Notes: a model not told the origin generated them from the letters alone. 21,196 nt of DNA from JAICJR01 sp036555755 (GCA_036555755.1 DATBKS010000206.1:1-21196); one strand, 5' to 3'; positions 1-6,837 are shown, counted from the stretch's first letter. Made by a program: numbers and translations.

Positions 1-60
1 ACCTATCCGGCCAGCCGCGCCGCCCGACTCCGACCCATCGAGGCCCTGCGCTTCGAGTGA
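1..60 (+). CDS. C-terminal end of a MacB/FtsX-type ABC transporter permease (partial)
   Basis: Frame 1 is open from the window edge to a TGA at 58-60 and encodes 19 residues ending PASRAARLRPIEALRFE. This matches the very C-terminal signature of MacB/FtsX-family permeases, typically P-A-x-R-A-A-x-L-x-P-[IV]-E-A-L-R-[YF]-E, which follows the last transmembrane helix. The family works with an ATPase to drive mechanotransmission or export of peptides, lipids or drugs. The next gene starts 4 nt after the stop, so this is probably the upstream member of the same operon. Only the tail is visible, so the subfamily cannot be given. Confidence 0.72.
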   Translation, partial: TYPASRAARLRPIEALRFE

Positions 61-64
61 CCCG

Positions 65-658
65 ATGCCCGAGACCGAGGAGACCCGCGACATGACCGTG
101 ACCGACGAGCACTGGACCGCCGAGCTCGACGAGCTGCCCCCACGACCGCGCCGCAAGCTGCTCACGCCGCTCACCGGCGGGCTGCTCGCGGTGCTGATCG
201 CCGCGGCCGGCTTCATCGGTGGCGTGCTGGTGGAGAAGGGGCAGGCGAGCGGTGGTGGCGGCGGGCGGTCGCCCAACTTCGCGTCCCTGGCGGCTCGTGC
301 CGGGGGCGGCGGCGCGCTGTTCGGCCCTGGCGGCGGCGGTGACAGCGGGAACGTGACCGCGGGGCGGGTGTCTTCGGTCGAAGGCCGGACGCTTTACGTC
401 ACGAGCACCTCCGGCGGGACGGTGAGGGTGAAGGTGCCGGTAGGCGAGTCGGTGAGCAAGACGATCACGACGAGCGTGCACGCGATTCACCCGGGCGAGA
501 ACGTGATCGTGCAGGGGTCGAAGGGGAAGGGCGGTGTGGTCAACGCGACTTCGGTGCGAGCGACGCCTGGTTCGTCTTCGGGTGCTTCTGGCGGCTCTGG
601 TGGCGGCGGTGGCGGGGGAGCGGTTTTGAATCAGCTATTTGGTGGGGGTGGGAAGTGA
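65..658 (+). CDS. Membrane-anchored Gly-rich protein with DUF5666-like domain
   Basis: A 197-aa protein. Residues 1-30 are acidic and cytoplasmic-looking, with a basic PRPRRK stretch just before one hydrophobic segment at about 36-56, so it is probably a type II membrane protein with its bulk outside. Gly-rich linkers (about 62-96 and 168-197) flank a compact beta-rich domain at about 97-166 (GRVSSVEGRTLYVTS ... VHAIHPGENVIVQGS) that resembles the small OB-like DUF5666 fold. It begins 4 nt after the permease stop and overlaps the following lipoprotein gene by 4 nt (GTGA), so the three genes are one transcription unit. The placement suggests an extracytoplasmic accessory of the ABC exporter, comparable in position to a membrane-fusion protein but lacking its hairpin domain. 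ATG 65 is chosen; an in-frame ATG at 92 is possible. The exact function is unknown. Confidence 0.75.
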   Translation: MPETEETRDMTVTDEHWTAELDELPPRPRRKLLTPLTGGLLAVLIAAAGFIGGVLVEKGQASGGGGGRSPNFASLAARAGGGGALFGPGGGGDSGNVTAGRVSSVEGRTLYVTSTSGGTVRVKVPVGESVSKTITTSVHAIHPGENVIVQGSKGKGGVVNATSVRATPGSSSGASGGSGGGGGGGAVLNQLFGGGGK

Positions 659-1206
659 GAGTCGTTGTGCTGTGTGCAGTGCTCGCTGCGCTAGTGGCCG
701 GCTGTGGGTCGTCGTCTACCGGATCGACGCAGACGACTGGCAATAAGGGCAACGACCGGGCGGCTGTGCAGGCTTGTTTGAAGAAGGCGGGCATTACGTT
801 GCCGCAGCGGCCGGCCAACGGGCCGCCCGGTGGGGGCGAAGGCGGTGCCGGCGGTTTCTTCTTTGGAGGCGGTCCCCCTGGCGGAGGCACCGCGCGCTCC
901 GGCGACTTCTCGAAGATCGAGGCGGCGCTCAAGAAGTGCGGCATCAACCCGACGCGCCGCCGCGGCAACTTCAACATCGCGAACAACCCGCGCTTCAAGC
1001 AGGCGCTCGACAAGTTTGTCGCCTGCGTGCGCAAGAACGGCTACGACCTGCCGGCTCCCAACACCTCAGGGAAGGGCCCGGTGTTCGACACGAGCAAGGT
1101 CAACCGCAACGACCCGAAGTTCAAGAAGGCAGCCGCCAAGTGCCAGAGCGACCTGCAGGCGCTCCGGCCGCAGGGGACGCAAGGCCAACCGCCACCGGCG
1201 AACTAG
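655..1206 (+). CDS. Putative lipoprotein with duplicated Cys-Lys-Gly motif
   Basis: A 183-aa protein starting with GTG inside the stop of the preceding gene (GTGA overlap), implying translational coupling. The N-terminus is a lipoprotein signal with lipobox LVAGC (Cys17). The mature part holds two copies of a motif: ACLKKAGITLP at 40-50 and ACVRKNGYDLP at 123-133. Each is followed by a second Cys (Cys95 and Cys163), giving two Cys-pair modules separated by a Gly/Pro/Phe-rich linker at about 53-80. I recognise no named Pfam family, but similar Cys-containing small lipoproteins sit beside MacB-like transporters in actinobacteria. A periplasmic or cell-surface partner of the transporter is a reasonable inference. 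Disulfide formation or ligand binding through the four Cys is possible but not shown. Confidence 0.75.
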   Translation: MRVVVLCAVLAALVAGCGSSSTGSTQTTGNKGNDRAAVQACLKKAGITLPQRPANGPPGGGEGGAGGFFFGGGPPGGGTARSGDFSKIEAALKKCGINPTRRRGNFNIANNPRFKQALDKFVACVRKNGYDLPAPNTSGKGPVFDTSKVNRNDPKFKKAAAKCQSDLQALRPQGTQGQPPPAN

Positions 1207-1209
1207 TCG

Positions 1210-1256
1210 TAGTGCGTCACTTGACTGTTGCCAGGCAACAGCTAAGTGACGCACTA
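1210..1256. terminator. Long palindromic hairpin between convergent genes
   Basis: The left arm TAGTGCGTCACTT (1210-1222) is perfectly complementary to AAGTGACGCACTA (1244-1256). An inner 8-bp stem, CTGTTGCC (1225-1232) with GGCAACAG (1234-1241), is separated from the outer stem only by an A.C and a G.U pair. The 47-nt element starts 3 nt after the lipoprotein stop and ends 5 nt before the stop of the convergent nitroreductase gene. It could stop transcription from both sides. There is no U-tract on either strand. Confidence 0.7.
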
Positions 1257-1261
1257 GGTGC

Positions 1262-1684
1262 TCATGCCGGGGTGATGGCGACGATCGGGATCTCGCGTGT
1301 GGTCTTCGACTGGTAGCCGTCGTAGCGGTTGCTGTTGCCGTCGTTGACGATCTTCCAGAGGCGGTCGTAGTCGGGATCGGCCTTCCCGAGGATCCGCGCG
1401 TGCCCGTGCATCCGCTCGCGGCCGACCTGGATCTCGACGTCCGGCTGCGCCTTGACGTTGAAGAACCAGCCGGGGTTGTTCTCGGCACCGCCATTGGAGG
1501 CGACGATGAGGTAGTCGTTCCCGTCGCGCGCGTATACGAGGCTGTTCGAACGCGGCTCGCCGGAGCGCCTGCCGGTGGTGTGGAGCAAGAGGCACGGGAC
1601 GCCGAGGTTCTTGTGCCCGAAGCGCCCGCCGCTCTTCTTGTAGACGGCGTCGTGTACCCGAAGGACCTGCTCAGTAATGCCCAT
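1262..1684 (-). CDS. Deazaflavin (F420)-dependent nitroreductase-family protein
   Basis: A 140-aa protein. The segment LLLHTTGRRSGEPRSNSLVY followed by DYLIVASNGG and NPGWFFNVKAQPDVEIQVG is the signature of the DDN/TIGR00026 family, split beta-barrel enzymes that bind coenzyme F420 or related flavins. Known members reduce nitroimidazoles or quinones. Full length for the family is about 130-150 aa. The ATG at 1684 is chosen because homology begins there; the frame stays open further upstream only as an overlap with the HIRAN gene. It lies 10 nt downstream of the HIRAN-domain gene on the same strand, so the two are likely co-transcribed. No Shine-Dalgarno is visible. The physiological substrate is unknown. 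Confidence 0.88.
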   Translation of the reverse strand: MGITEQVLRVHDAVYKKSGGRFGHKNLGVPCLLLHTTGRRSGEPRSNSLVYARDGNDYLIVASNGGAENNPGWFFNVKAQPDVEIQVGRERMHGHARILGKADPDYDRLWKIVNDGNSNRYDGYQSKTTREIPIVAITPA

Positions 1685-1694
1685 GCGCCGAAGC

Positions 1695-2183
1695 CTACGG
1701 GCGCGGCGGAGACGTGCGCAACTCGATCGCCTCCGCGGGCGCGAGCAGCATCGTGATGCCGGTGCGCGGGTCGCGCGGCGAGGGGCGCTGCTCGCGCAGC
1801 ACGACCGCCGACCAGGGCAGGCCCGCATCGAGCTCGCGCGCCAGCTCCGCGGCCAGCTCGCGCGGCACCCAGCCGAGCTGCTCGCCGCCGCGCGCGTCCA
1901 CGGCGATGGCGTTCTCGTCGTACTCGTTGTCCGGGTCGCGACGGAGCACAAGCGGTTCGCCGGGTGCGGCCGCGTCCAACTGGAGCGCGTCGACATGGTG
2001 CTGCCCAGCGCCTGCCACGCCGGCGGTAAGCAGCCGCCGCTCGAGAAGTTCCGGCGCGTCACGGGCGAGGAAGCGGTCCGACGCCACGTCCACCAGCTGG
2101 TAGCCGACGAGCCACACCTGGCCACCGTCCTCCGGGTACCAGTAGCGCTCCTCGTAGACGGCGTCGACAGTGGCGACTGACAC
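1695..2183 (-). CDS. HIRAN domain protein
   Basis: A 162-aa protein from a GTG start. Residues about 60-135 carry the HIRAN pattern: PGEPLVLRRDPDNEYDENAIAV, then GEQLGWVPRELAAELARELDAG. In eukaryotic HLTF the domain binds 3' DNA ends; standalone bacterial HIRAN proteins are thought to be nucleic-acid binding or damage-response factors, but their role is not established. The N-terminal 55 residues are aromatic- and acid-rich (VYEERYWYPEDGG) and unassigned. No later GTG or ATG precedes the conserved part closely, so GTG 2183 is preferred. The gene is divergent from the DUF488 gene with a 28-nt gap and is followed by the nitroreductase gene 10 nt downstream. Confidence 0.82.
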   Translation of the reverse strand: MSVATVDAVYEERYWYPEDGGQVWLVGYQLVDVASDRFLARDAPELLERRLLTAGVAGAGQHHVDALQLDAAAPGEPLVLRRDPDNEYDENAIAVDARGGEQLGWVPRELAAELARELDAGLPWSAVVLREQRPSPRDPRTGITMLLAPAEAIELRTSPPRP

Positions 2184-2189
2184 GCCCCG

Positions 2190-2218
2190 ACCCTATGCCA
2201 CGATCAACGAGATGCCCA
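2190..2218 (-). promoter_or_regulatory. Putative leaderless promoter of the HIRAN gene
   Basis: On the minus strand there is TGGGCA (2213-2218), a 17-nt spacer, then TAGGGT (2190-2195), ending 6 nt before the GTG start. The fit to -35/-10 is weak, but the position suits a leaderless transcript and there is no Shine-Dalgarno. Confidence 0.3.
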
Positions 2219-2694
2219 CGGTGGTGACGATCGGCGTGTACGGGTCGACGCTCGACCAGTTCCTCGCCGCGCTGCGCGAGGCCGACGTGAGGCAGCTGCT
2301 CGATGTCCGCCAGCGCCGCGGCGTGCGCGGCCCCGACTACGCATGGGCCAACGCCGCCCGGCTCGAAGCCGCGCTCGAGGAGGCGGGCATCGAGTACCGG
2401 CACCACAAGGAGCTCGCGCCCACCACCGAGCTGCGCCAGGTTCAGTACCGCGAGGACGACCGGCTGGGGGAGGGCAAGCGCTCGCGCACGCACCTCGCGC
2501 GCGAGTACGCCGAGCGCTACACGCGCGAGATCCTCGACCAAGTGGACCTCGGGCCGATCGTCGAGCAGATGCCGAACGAAGGCGCCACGGCGCTCTTCTG
2601 CGTGGAGCGCGACCCCGAGGCCTGCCACCGCTCGATCGTGGCCGAGCGCATGGCGGAGCAGTTCGGCGTTTCGGTCACGCACCTAAAGGCGTAA
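2212..2694 (+). CDS. DUF488 family protein
   Basis: A 160-aa protein from ATG 2212. It has the DUF488 hallmarks: an N-terminal VTIGVYGSTLDQFLAALREADVRQLLDVR segment (strand, helix, strand with D-V-R), GIEYRHHKELAP in the middle, and a C-terminal CVERDPEACHR motif at about 130-140, usually written C-x-E-x-x-P-x-x-C-H-R. The biochemical role of the family is not established; the paired Cys and Arg/His suggest a catalytic or metal-binding site. A GTG at 2170 in the same frame would overlap the divergent HIRAN gene and adds no conserved sequence, so it is not used. Its divergent neighbour is the HIRAN gene. Confidence 0.87.
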   Translation: MPTVVTIGVYGSTLDQFLAALREADVRQLLDVRQRRGVRGPDYAWANAARLEAALEEAGIEYRHHKELAPTTELRQVQYREDDRLGEGKRSRTHLAREYAERYTREILDQVDLGPIVEQMPNEGATALFCVERDPEACHRSIVAERMAEQFGVSVTHLKA

Positions 2695-2727
2695 CCCGAG
2701 CGATGAGTCTTGGCTGGGCGCCAGGTC

Positions 2728-2758
2728 TAAGGAGGTAATTCGAACCCCTCAGGAGGAA
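2728..2758 (+). promoter_or_regulatory. Tandem Shine-Dalgarno sites before the VOC gene
   Basis: AGGAGGAA (2751-2758) lies 3 nt before GTG 2762, with its GGAGG core 5 nt upstream of the start, and clearly serves that gene. A second, near-perfect anti-SD match TAAGGAGGT (2728-2736) lies 22 nt further upstream with no ATG, GTG or TTG at a useful distance after it. That upstream site overlaps the end of an 11-codon frame (2703-2738) whose last codons are AGG AGG TAA. Confidence 0.6.
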
Positions 2759-2761
2759 GTC

Positions 2762-3154
2762 GTGACCCAGACCAAGACTCGTCTCAACAAGATCGGCGTC
2801 GTCGTAGTCCCGATCACCGACCAGGAGCGGGCGATCGAGTTCTACACGGAGAAGCTCGGCTTCGAGCTGCGCGCCGACATCCCGGTGGCCGACCAGTACC
2901 GCTGGGTCGAAGTTGCCCCAGCGGGCCAGGAGACCACGATCGCCATCGTGCAGCCGCCGCCCGGCAAGCAGGCCGGCAACACGGAGACCGGCATCGGCCT
3001 CCAGACCGACGACATCGACGCCGTGCACGCCGACCTCAAGGCAAAGGGCGTCGACGTGGACGCCGAGGTCAGCCGCATGGGCGACCCGGTCCCGCCGCTG
3101 TTCTGGTTCCGCGATCCCGACGGCAACTCCCTGATGGTCGTCGAGGTCAGCTGA
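2762..3154 (+). CDS. VOC family protein (glyoxalase/bleomycin-resistance fold)
   Basis: A 130-aa protein with a single vicinal-oxygen-chelate domain made of two beta-alpha-beta3 halves: VVVVPITDQERAIEFYTEKLGFELRAD ... RWVEVAP at 13-55, and GLQTDDIDAVHADLKAKGVDVDAE ... WFRDPDGNSLMVVEV at 75-129. The first canonical metal ligand, a His in the first strand, is Val here, while a helix His (about 95) and the C-terminal Glu (about 128) remain, so a standard glyoxalase I metal site is incomplete. This is the common small extradiol/PhnB-like type whose substrates are mostly unknown. GTG 2762 is supported by a strong SD. A 13-bp stem-loop terminator follows, so it is probably monocistronic. Confidence 0.9.
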   Translation: MTQTKTRLNKIGVVVVPITDQERAIEFYTEKLGFELRADIPVADQYRWVEVAPAGQETTIAIVQPPPGKQAGNTETGIGLQTDDIDAVHADLKAKGVDVDAEVSRMGDPVPPLFWFRDPDGNSLMVVEVS

Positions 3155-3170
3155 CCTTCGCCCCCCAAAG

Positions 3171-3205
3171 CGGCCTCGGGCTCACCTCCTCCGAGCCCGA
3201 GGCCG
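3171..3205 (+). terminator. Stem-loop terminator after the VOC gene
   Basis: CGGCCTCGGGCTC (3171-3183) pairs perfectly with GAGCCCGAGGCCG (3193-3205) around a 9-nt loop, 17 nt after the VOC stop codon. The stem is GC-rich and has no U-tract, as is common in GC-rich actinobacteria. Confidence 0.72.
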
Positions 3206-3220
3206 GGGCCGTGACCCCGA

Positions 3221-3226
3221 TACCCT
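3221..3226 (+). promoter_or_regulatory. Possible -10 box of the MetE-like gene
   Basis: TACCCT ends 10 nt before ATG 3237 and directly follows the upstream terminator. No good -35 is seen. The position would give a leaderless or nearly leaderless mRNA. Confidence 0.22.
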
Positions 3227-3236
3227 GGCGGCAGCA

Positions 3237-4295
3237 ATGGGTTCGCGGGCAGATTCCGAGCTGCTGCTGGTGGGCAGCCTTCCGGCCGACTCGACAGAGG
3301 ACGCGTTCCGCGCCGGGGCCGAGCTGTTCGGCGACCTGGTCTTCGCTTTGCCCGACGGCGAGACCGGACCGCGGCGCGCCTGGGTCGGCTTCGAGCGCGA
3401 GCAGCTCGTCAAGCCGAACCCGGACGTGGAGACCGTAGAGGCGACGGCGTCGCCCACGGGCATCCCGCGACACGCCTACGAAACCCCCGTCTTCAAGATC
3501 CGCGACGGCGCGACCGACCTGCACTGGGACAGCTGGCCGCGTATCGACGACGCGATCGCCTCCTACAAGCAGTTCGCCGCCCTGCGCGACGAAGGCGTGA
3601 TCCCGAACGGCCTGCGCTTCCAGGTGGGACTGCCGTTCCCCTCGAGCGCGCTCAACGGCTTCAAGGCCGACTTCGGCGGCGACTATCCGGTGGCCAACCG
3701 CGGCTTCGAGGAGCTGGTGGGCCGCGAGCTCACCCGCCTCACCACCGAGATCCCACCCGGCGACCTCGCCATCCAGTGGGACGTCTGTTACGAGGTGCTC
3801 GACATCGAGGGCGTCCTCGCGTGGACGGCGGACGGCGCCTGGGAGCGCTTCACCGAACCGGTTGCCAGCCTGACCAACCAGATCCCCGAGGACGTGCTCG
3901 TGGGCTACCACTTCTGTTACGGCACGTTCCCCGAGTGGCCGATGTACGAGGCGCGCGACATGGGCGTGATCGTGAAGATGGCGAACCACGCGGTGGCCAA
4001 CTCCGGCCGCACCGTGGACTGGCTGCACCTTGCCGGCCCGCGCTACCTGCGCAGCGAGGACGACGACTTCTTCAAGCCGCTGTCCGAGCTGAACGTGGGG
4101 GACACGCGCGTGTACCTCGGGATCGTCCTGCCGATCGACGGCGTGCCGGGCCTCGAGCGCCGGCACCGGACCGCATCGAAGTACCTCGACGACTTCGGCG
4201 TGGCGATGTACTGCGGCTTCGGCCGCCAGCCGGGCGAGGACGGCATGGAGACGATGCGCGAGCACCGGCGCGTCGTGCGCTCGCTGAGCGAGTAA
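3237..4295 (+). CDS. UROD/MetE-like superfamily protein, cobalamin-independent methyltransferase fold
   Basis: A 352-aa cytosolic protein with no signal peptide. The N-terminus (LLLVGSLPADSTEDAFRAGAELFGD), the segment LRFQVGLPFP at about 126-135 and DLAIQWDVCYEVLD at 176-189 follow the TIM-barrel strands of the MetE/UROD superfamily. VGYHFCYGTF (223-231) matches the MetE zinc motif H-x-C-Y (H225, C227), and YCGFGRQ (325-331, C326) sits where MetE has its C-terminal CGLK-type Cys ligand. The protein is about half the size of MetE and lacks its N-terminal barrel. It probably binds zinc and may act in thiol methyl transfer, but the substrate is unknown. ATG 3237 has no SD; a -10-like TACCCT lies 10 nt upstream. 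It is not obviously in an operon with its neighbours. Confidence 0.72.
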   Translation: MGSRADSELLLVGSLPADSTEDAFRAGAELFGDLVFALPDGETGPRRAWVGFEREQLVKPNPDVETVEATASPTGIPRHAYETPVFKIRDGATDLHWDSWPRIDDAIASYKQFAALRDEGVIPNGLRFQVGLPFPSSALNGFKADFGGDYPVANRGFEELVGRELTRLTTEIPPGDLAIQWDVCYEVLDIEGVLAWTADGAWERFTEPVASLTNQIPEDVLVGYHFCYGTFPEWPMYEARDMGVIVKMANHAVANSGRTVDWLHLAGPRYLRSEDDDFFKPLSELNVGDTRVYLGIVLPIDGVPGLERRHRTASKYLDDFGVAMYCGFGRQPGEDGMETMREHRRVVRSLSE

Positions 4296-4344
4296 AGATC
4301 GCTGGCGCGCATCCGCCGCTCGCCGTACGATCAGCTGACTGGTC

Positions 4345-5193
4345 GTGCGGACTCGCCTTTCTCTAGCCACCGTCCTCGTCTTCGCCTCGCTGTGCGTGGC
4401 GTGGCCGAACGTGTCGCTCGCCAAGCTGAAGACCGAGACCGCCACGAGCGGCGCCGTGAAGGCGACCCTCACCTACGACGTGGGGCCGGGGCTCTTCAAC
4501 GTGTCCGGCACGCACCTCCAGATCGTCCGGGCTGGCGCCACCGCGCTCGACACCGACGTGCCCGAGCCGTGCAACGGCTGCGGCATCGTGCCCGCCGGCG
4601 CGGGCGGCGGAACCGCCAAGTCGCTGCAGGCTGCGGACCTCGACGGCGACGGCGAGCCAGAGGTGCTGCTCGACATCTACACGGGCGGCGCCCATTGCTG
4701 CGTGGACACTTGGATCTACCGCTACACCGGCACGAGCTACATAGGCACGCCGGCTGAGTGGGGCGACGTGGGCTATTCGCTCAAGGACCTCGACGGCGAC
4801 GGCGTGCCGGAGCTGCGCAGCGCCGACGACCACTTCGCCTACGCCTTCACCTCATTCGCCGGCAGCTGGTTCCCGCCGCAGATCTGGCAGTTCCGCGCCG
4901 GCAAGCTGAACAACGTCACGCGCAACTACCCGAAGGTGATCAAGGCCGACGCGAAGAAGGCCCTGCGCACCTACCGCGCCAAGCGCAATCGCAAGCTGGA
5001 CATGCGCGGAGTGGTGGCGGCCTACGTCGCGGACGAGTACCTGCTCGGGCACGGCTCGACCGGCTGGAAGCTGGTGCGCTCGGCGCGCAAGCACGGGCGC
5101 CTCGACGGCCTCGGCAAGGGCGACCCGTGGGCGCGCGGCGCGCGCTTCGTCCGCTCGCTGCGGAAGTTCCTGCACCGCCATGGCTACAGCTGA
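4345..5193 (+). CDS. Secreted protein with FG-GAP/VCBS-type DxDGDG calcium loops
   Basis: A 282-aa protein from a GTG start. Residues 1-26 form a Sec signal (hydrophobic LATVLVFASLCVAW, probable cleavage after SLA). Two D-L-D-G-D-G-x-P-E loops, at 98-106 and 148-156, are spaced 50 residues apart as in FG-GAP/VCBS beta-propeller-like repeats and probably bind calcium. Cys76 and Cys79 (CNGCG) and Cys118-Cys119 could form disulfides across the first module. The C-terminal 90 residues are Lys/Arg-rich and helical-looking (ADAKKALRTYRAKRNRKLD). The function is unknown; it is an exported and perhaps cell-wall-associated protein. It converges on the ThDP enzyme gene with only 8 nt between stop codons. 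Confidence 0.75.
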   Translation: MRTRLSLATVLVFASLCVAWPNVSLAKLKTETATSGAVKATLTYDVGPGLFNVSGTHLQIVRAGATALDTDVPEPCNGCGIVPAGAGGGTAKSLQAADLDGDGEPEVLLDIYTGGAHCCVDTWIYRYTGTSYIGTPAEWGDVGYSLKDLDGDGVPELRSADDHFAYAFTSFAGSWFPPQIWQFRAGKLNNVTRNYPKVIKADAKKALRTYRAKRNRKLDMRGVVAAYVADEYLLGHGSTGWKLVRSARKHGRLDGLGKGDPWARGARFVRSLRKFLHRHGYS

Positions 5194-5201
5194 GCCGCCG
5201 C

Positions 5202-6827
5202 CTACGGCGCGAAGTGCTTCTCGGTCGTGACGACGATCTCGAGGAGCAGCGGCTCGGTGCGGTCGGCGAGCGTGGGGATCACCTCGTCGAGCGTGCTGAT
5301 CAGATCGTCGTGGCGCTCGATGCGCTTGGCGTTGCAGCCGAAGTCGCGCGCGATCGCAGACACGTCCAGGTCGAAGGCCGGCCAGGGCCCGCTCTTGCCG
5401 GCCATGTCCACCAGGCGGTCCATCACCGCGTAGCGGCCGTTCGACAGGACGATCATCAGCGGACTGATGCCGTAGCGCGCCGCGCTCCAGAGACCCTGGA
5501 TCGTGTAGATCGAGGAGCCGTCCCCGACGATGGCGATCACGGGGCGGTCGGGCAGCGCCTTGCGCAGTCCCATGGCGCCGGGAAGACCGAAGCCGAGGCC
5601 GCCCATCGCGGCGCCGATGAAACCGAGCGGCTCGCGCGCGGGCAGGCGCTCGTGCAGCTCCGGGCGGCTCGAGGGCGTCTCCTCGACGAGCACGATGTCG
5701 CGCGGCAGACGCTCGGCCAGCGCAGCCAGCACGTGGCTCGCATGGAGCGGCTCGCCCTCGGCGGGAGGCTCGGGCACGGGCATCTCGCGACGCGGCGGGA
5801 TGTCGCCGCGGCCGCGCGCCGGCAGCTCGCCCACGAGCATCTCGCACACCGCGGCGGGCGGCGCGAGCAGGGCGAGGTCCGCGGGGCTGCGGTGTGCCTC
5901 GGCCGGGTCGTCGGTGATCACGGCGAGGCGGGTGCCCGGCTCCACGAGCGGTCCCGGTTCGTAGCCGTACTGGCGGAAGATCGGCGCGCCCACGGCAACC
6001 ACCAGGTCGCGGCCCGCGAGCGTGTCGCGCAGGCGCTTGCGCCCAGCGGGGAGGAAGCCGGCGAACAGGTCGTGGTCCTGCGGGAACCCGGCGGCGCCTC
6101 CGAACGACTCCTGCCACACCGGGCAACCGAGGTGCTCGGCCAGGGCGACGAGGGCGTCCCAGCCCCGCTGGTCGCGCGTGCCGGCACCGCAGACGATTCC
6201 CGGGCTCTCCGACTCGGCGAACATCCCGGCCAGTTCCTCCACCGCACCGTGCTCGACGCCGCTCGAGCGCACCAGATGAGCGGGCGCCGCCGGCTCGGTG
6301 CCGCCGCGGTCGTAGGGCTGGATCCAGTCGTCCTGGGGGACGATCACGATCGCCGGTCCCTGCGCGGTGGCGGCCTCGTACGCTGCGCGCGCGATGGCAG
6401 CGGGCACGTCGGTGGCCTGCACCGGCTGGTTCACCCACACCGGATACTCGCCCGCCAGGCCCTCCAGGTGGCCGGCGAGGAACGGCTCGAGCGCAAGGTG
6501 ACGCCGGTCCTGCTGGCCCACCACCACTACGAGCGGAGCGTGATTGACCCGCGCGGTGGCGAGCGCGGACACGCCGTGCCCGAGCCCGGCGGTGGTGTGG
6601 AGGTTGACGAACGCGGGCTTGCCGCGGCCGAGCGCGTAGCCCGTGGCCATCGCCACCACGGCGCCCTCGTGCAGGCCGAGGATGAACTCGAAGTCGTCGG
6701 GCAGGTTGGAGAGGAAGGCGATCTCGGTGGAGCCCGGGTTGGCGAAGATCGTCGTGAGCTCGTGACGACGCATCGTCTCGAGCGCAGCGTCGCGCACCGT
6801 CTGTGTCTGGGCGCCGTCCCGGGCCAT
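5202..6827 (-). CDS. Thiamine-diphosphate 2-oxoacid decarboxylase, benzoylformate decarboxylase-like
   Basis: A 541-aa protein collinear with Pseudomonas putida benzoylformate decarboxylase (528 aa). Conserved sites are ANPGST with Ser33 (BFD Ser26), GLHEGAVV with Glu54 (the ThDP-activating Glu47) and NLHTTAGLG with His77 (His70). The C-terminal ThDP/Mg motif begins GDGSSIYTIQGLWSAA at 435 and ends near SNGRY at 462-466. By the alignment FRQYGYEPG against FRYHQYDPG, the second catalytic His (BFD His281) is Tyr287 here. It would convert a 2-oxoacid to an aldehyde and CO2, or ligate aldehydes. The gene is divergent from an LDH-family gene and close to a zinc ADH and a FadR-type regulator, which supports a catabolic role. 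Annotation as acetolactate synthase is unlikely given BFD collinearity. The exact substrate is not predictable. Confidence 0.85.
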   Translation of the reverse strand: MARDGAQTQTVRDAALETMRRHELTTIFANPGSTEIAFLSNLPDDFEFILGLHEGAVVAMATGYALGRGKPAFVNLHTTAGLGHGVSALATARVNHAPLVVVVGQQDRRHLALEPFLAGHLEGLAGEYPVWVNQPVQATDVPAAIARAAYEAATAQGPAIVIVPQDDWIQPYDRGGTEPAAPAHLVRSSGVEHGAVEELAGMFAESESPGIVCGAGTRDQRGWDALVALAEHLGCPVWQESFGGAAGFPQDHDLFAGFLPAGRKRLRDTLAGRDLVVAVGAPIFRQYGYEPGPLVEPGTRLAVITDDPAEAHRSPADLALLAPPAAVCEMLVGELPARGRGDIPPRREMPVPEPPAEGEPLHASHVLAALAERLPRDIVLVEETPSSRPELHERLPAREPLGFIGAAMGGLGFGLPGAMGLRKALPDRPVIAIVGDGSSIYTIQGLWSAARYGISPLMIVLSNGRYAVMDRLVDMAGKSGPWPAFDLDVSAIARDFGCNAKRIERHDDLISTLDEVIPTLADRTEPLLLEIVVTTEKHFAP

Positions 6828-6837
6828 GAGGACGGCA

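Noticed and set aside
220..655. GGCGGTGG-like repeats in the first complete gene
   Set aside because: They are poly-Gly codon repeats of a low-complexity linker, not a separate repeat element.
2170..2211. Upstream GTG start for the DUF488 gene
   Set aside because: It would overlap the divergent HIRAN start and adds 14 residues without conserved sequence; ATG 2212 fits the family N-terminus.
3147..4472. 441-codon minus-strand frame opposite the MetE-like gene
   Set aside because: The translation is rich in Arg, Val and His with no recognisable domain; the plus-strand frame carries the family motifs.
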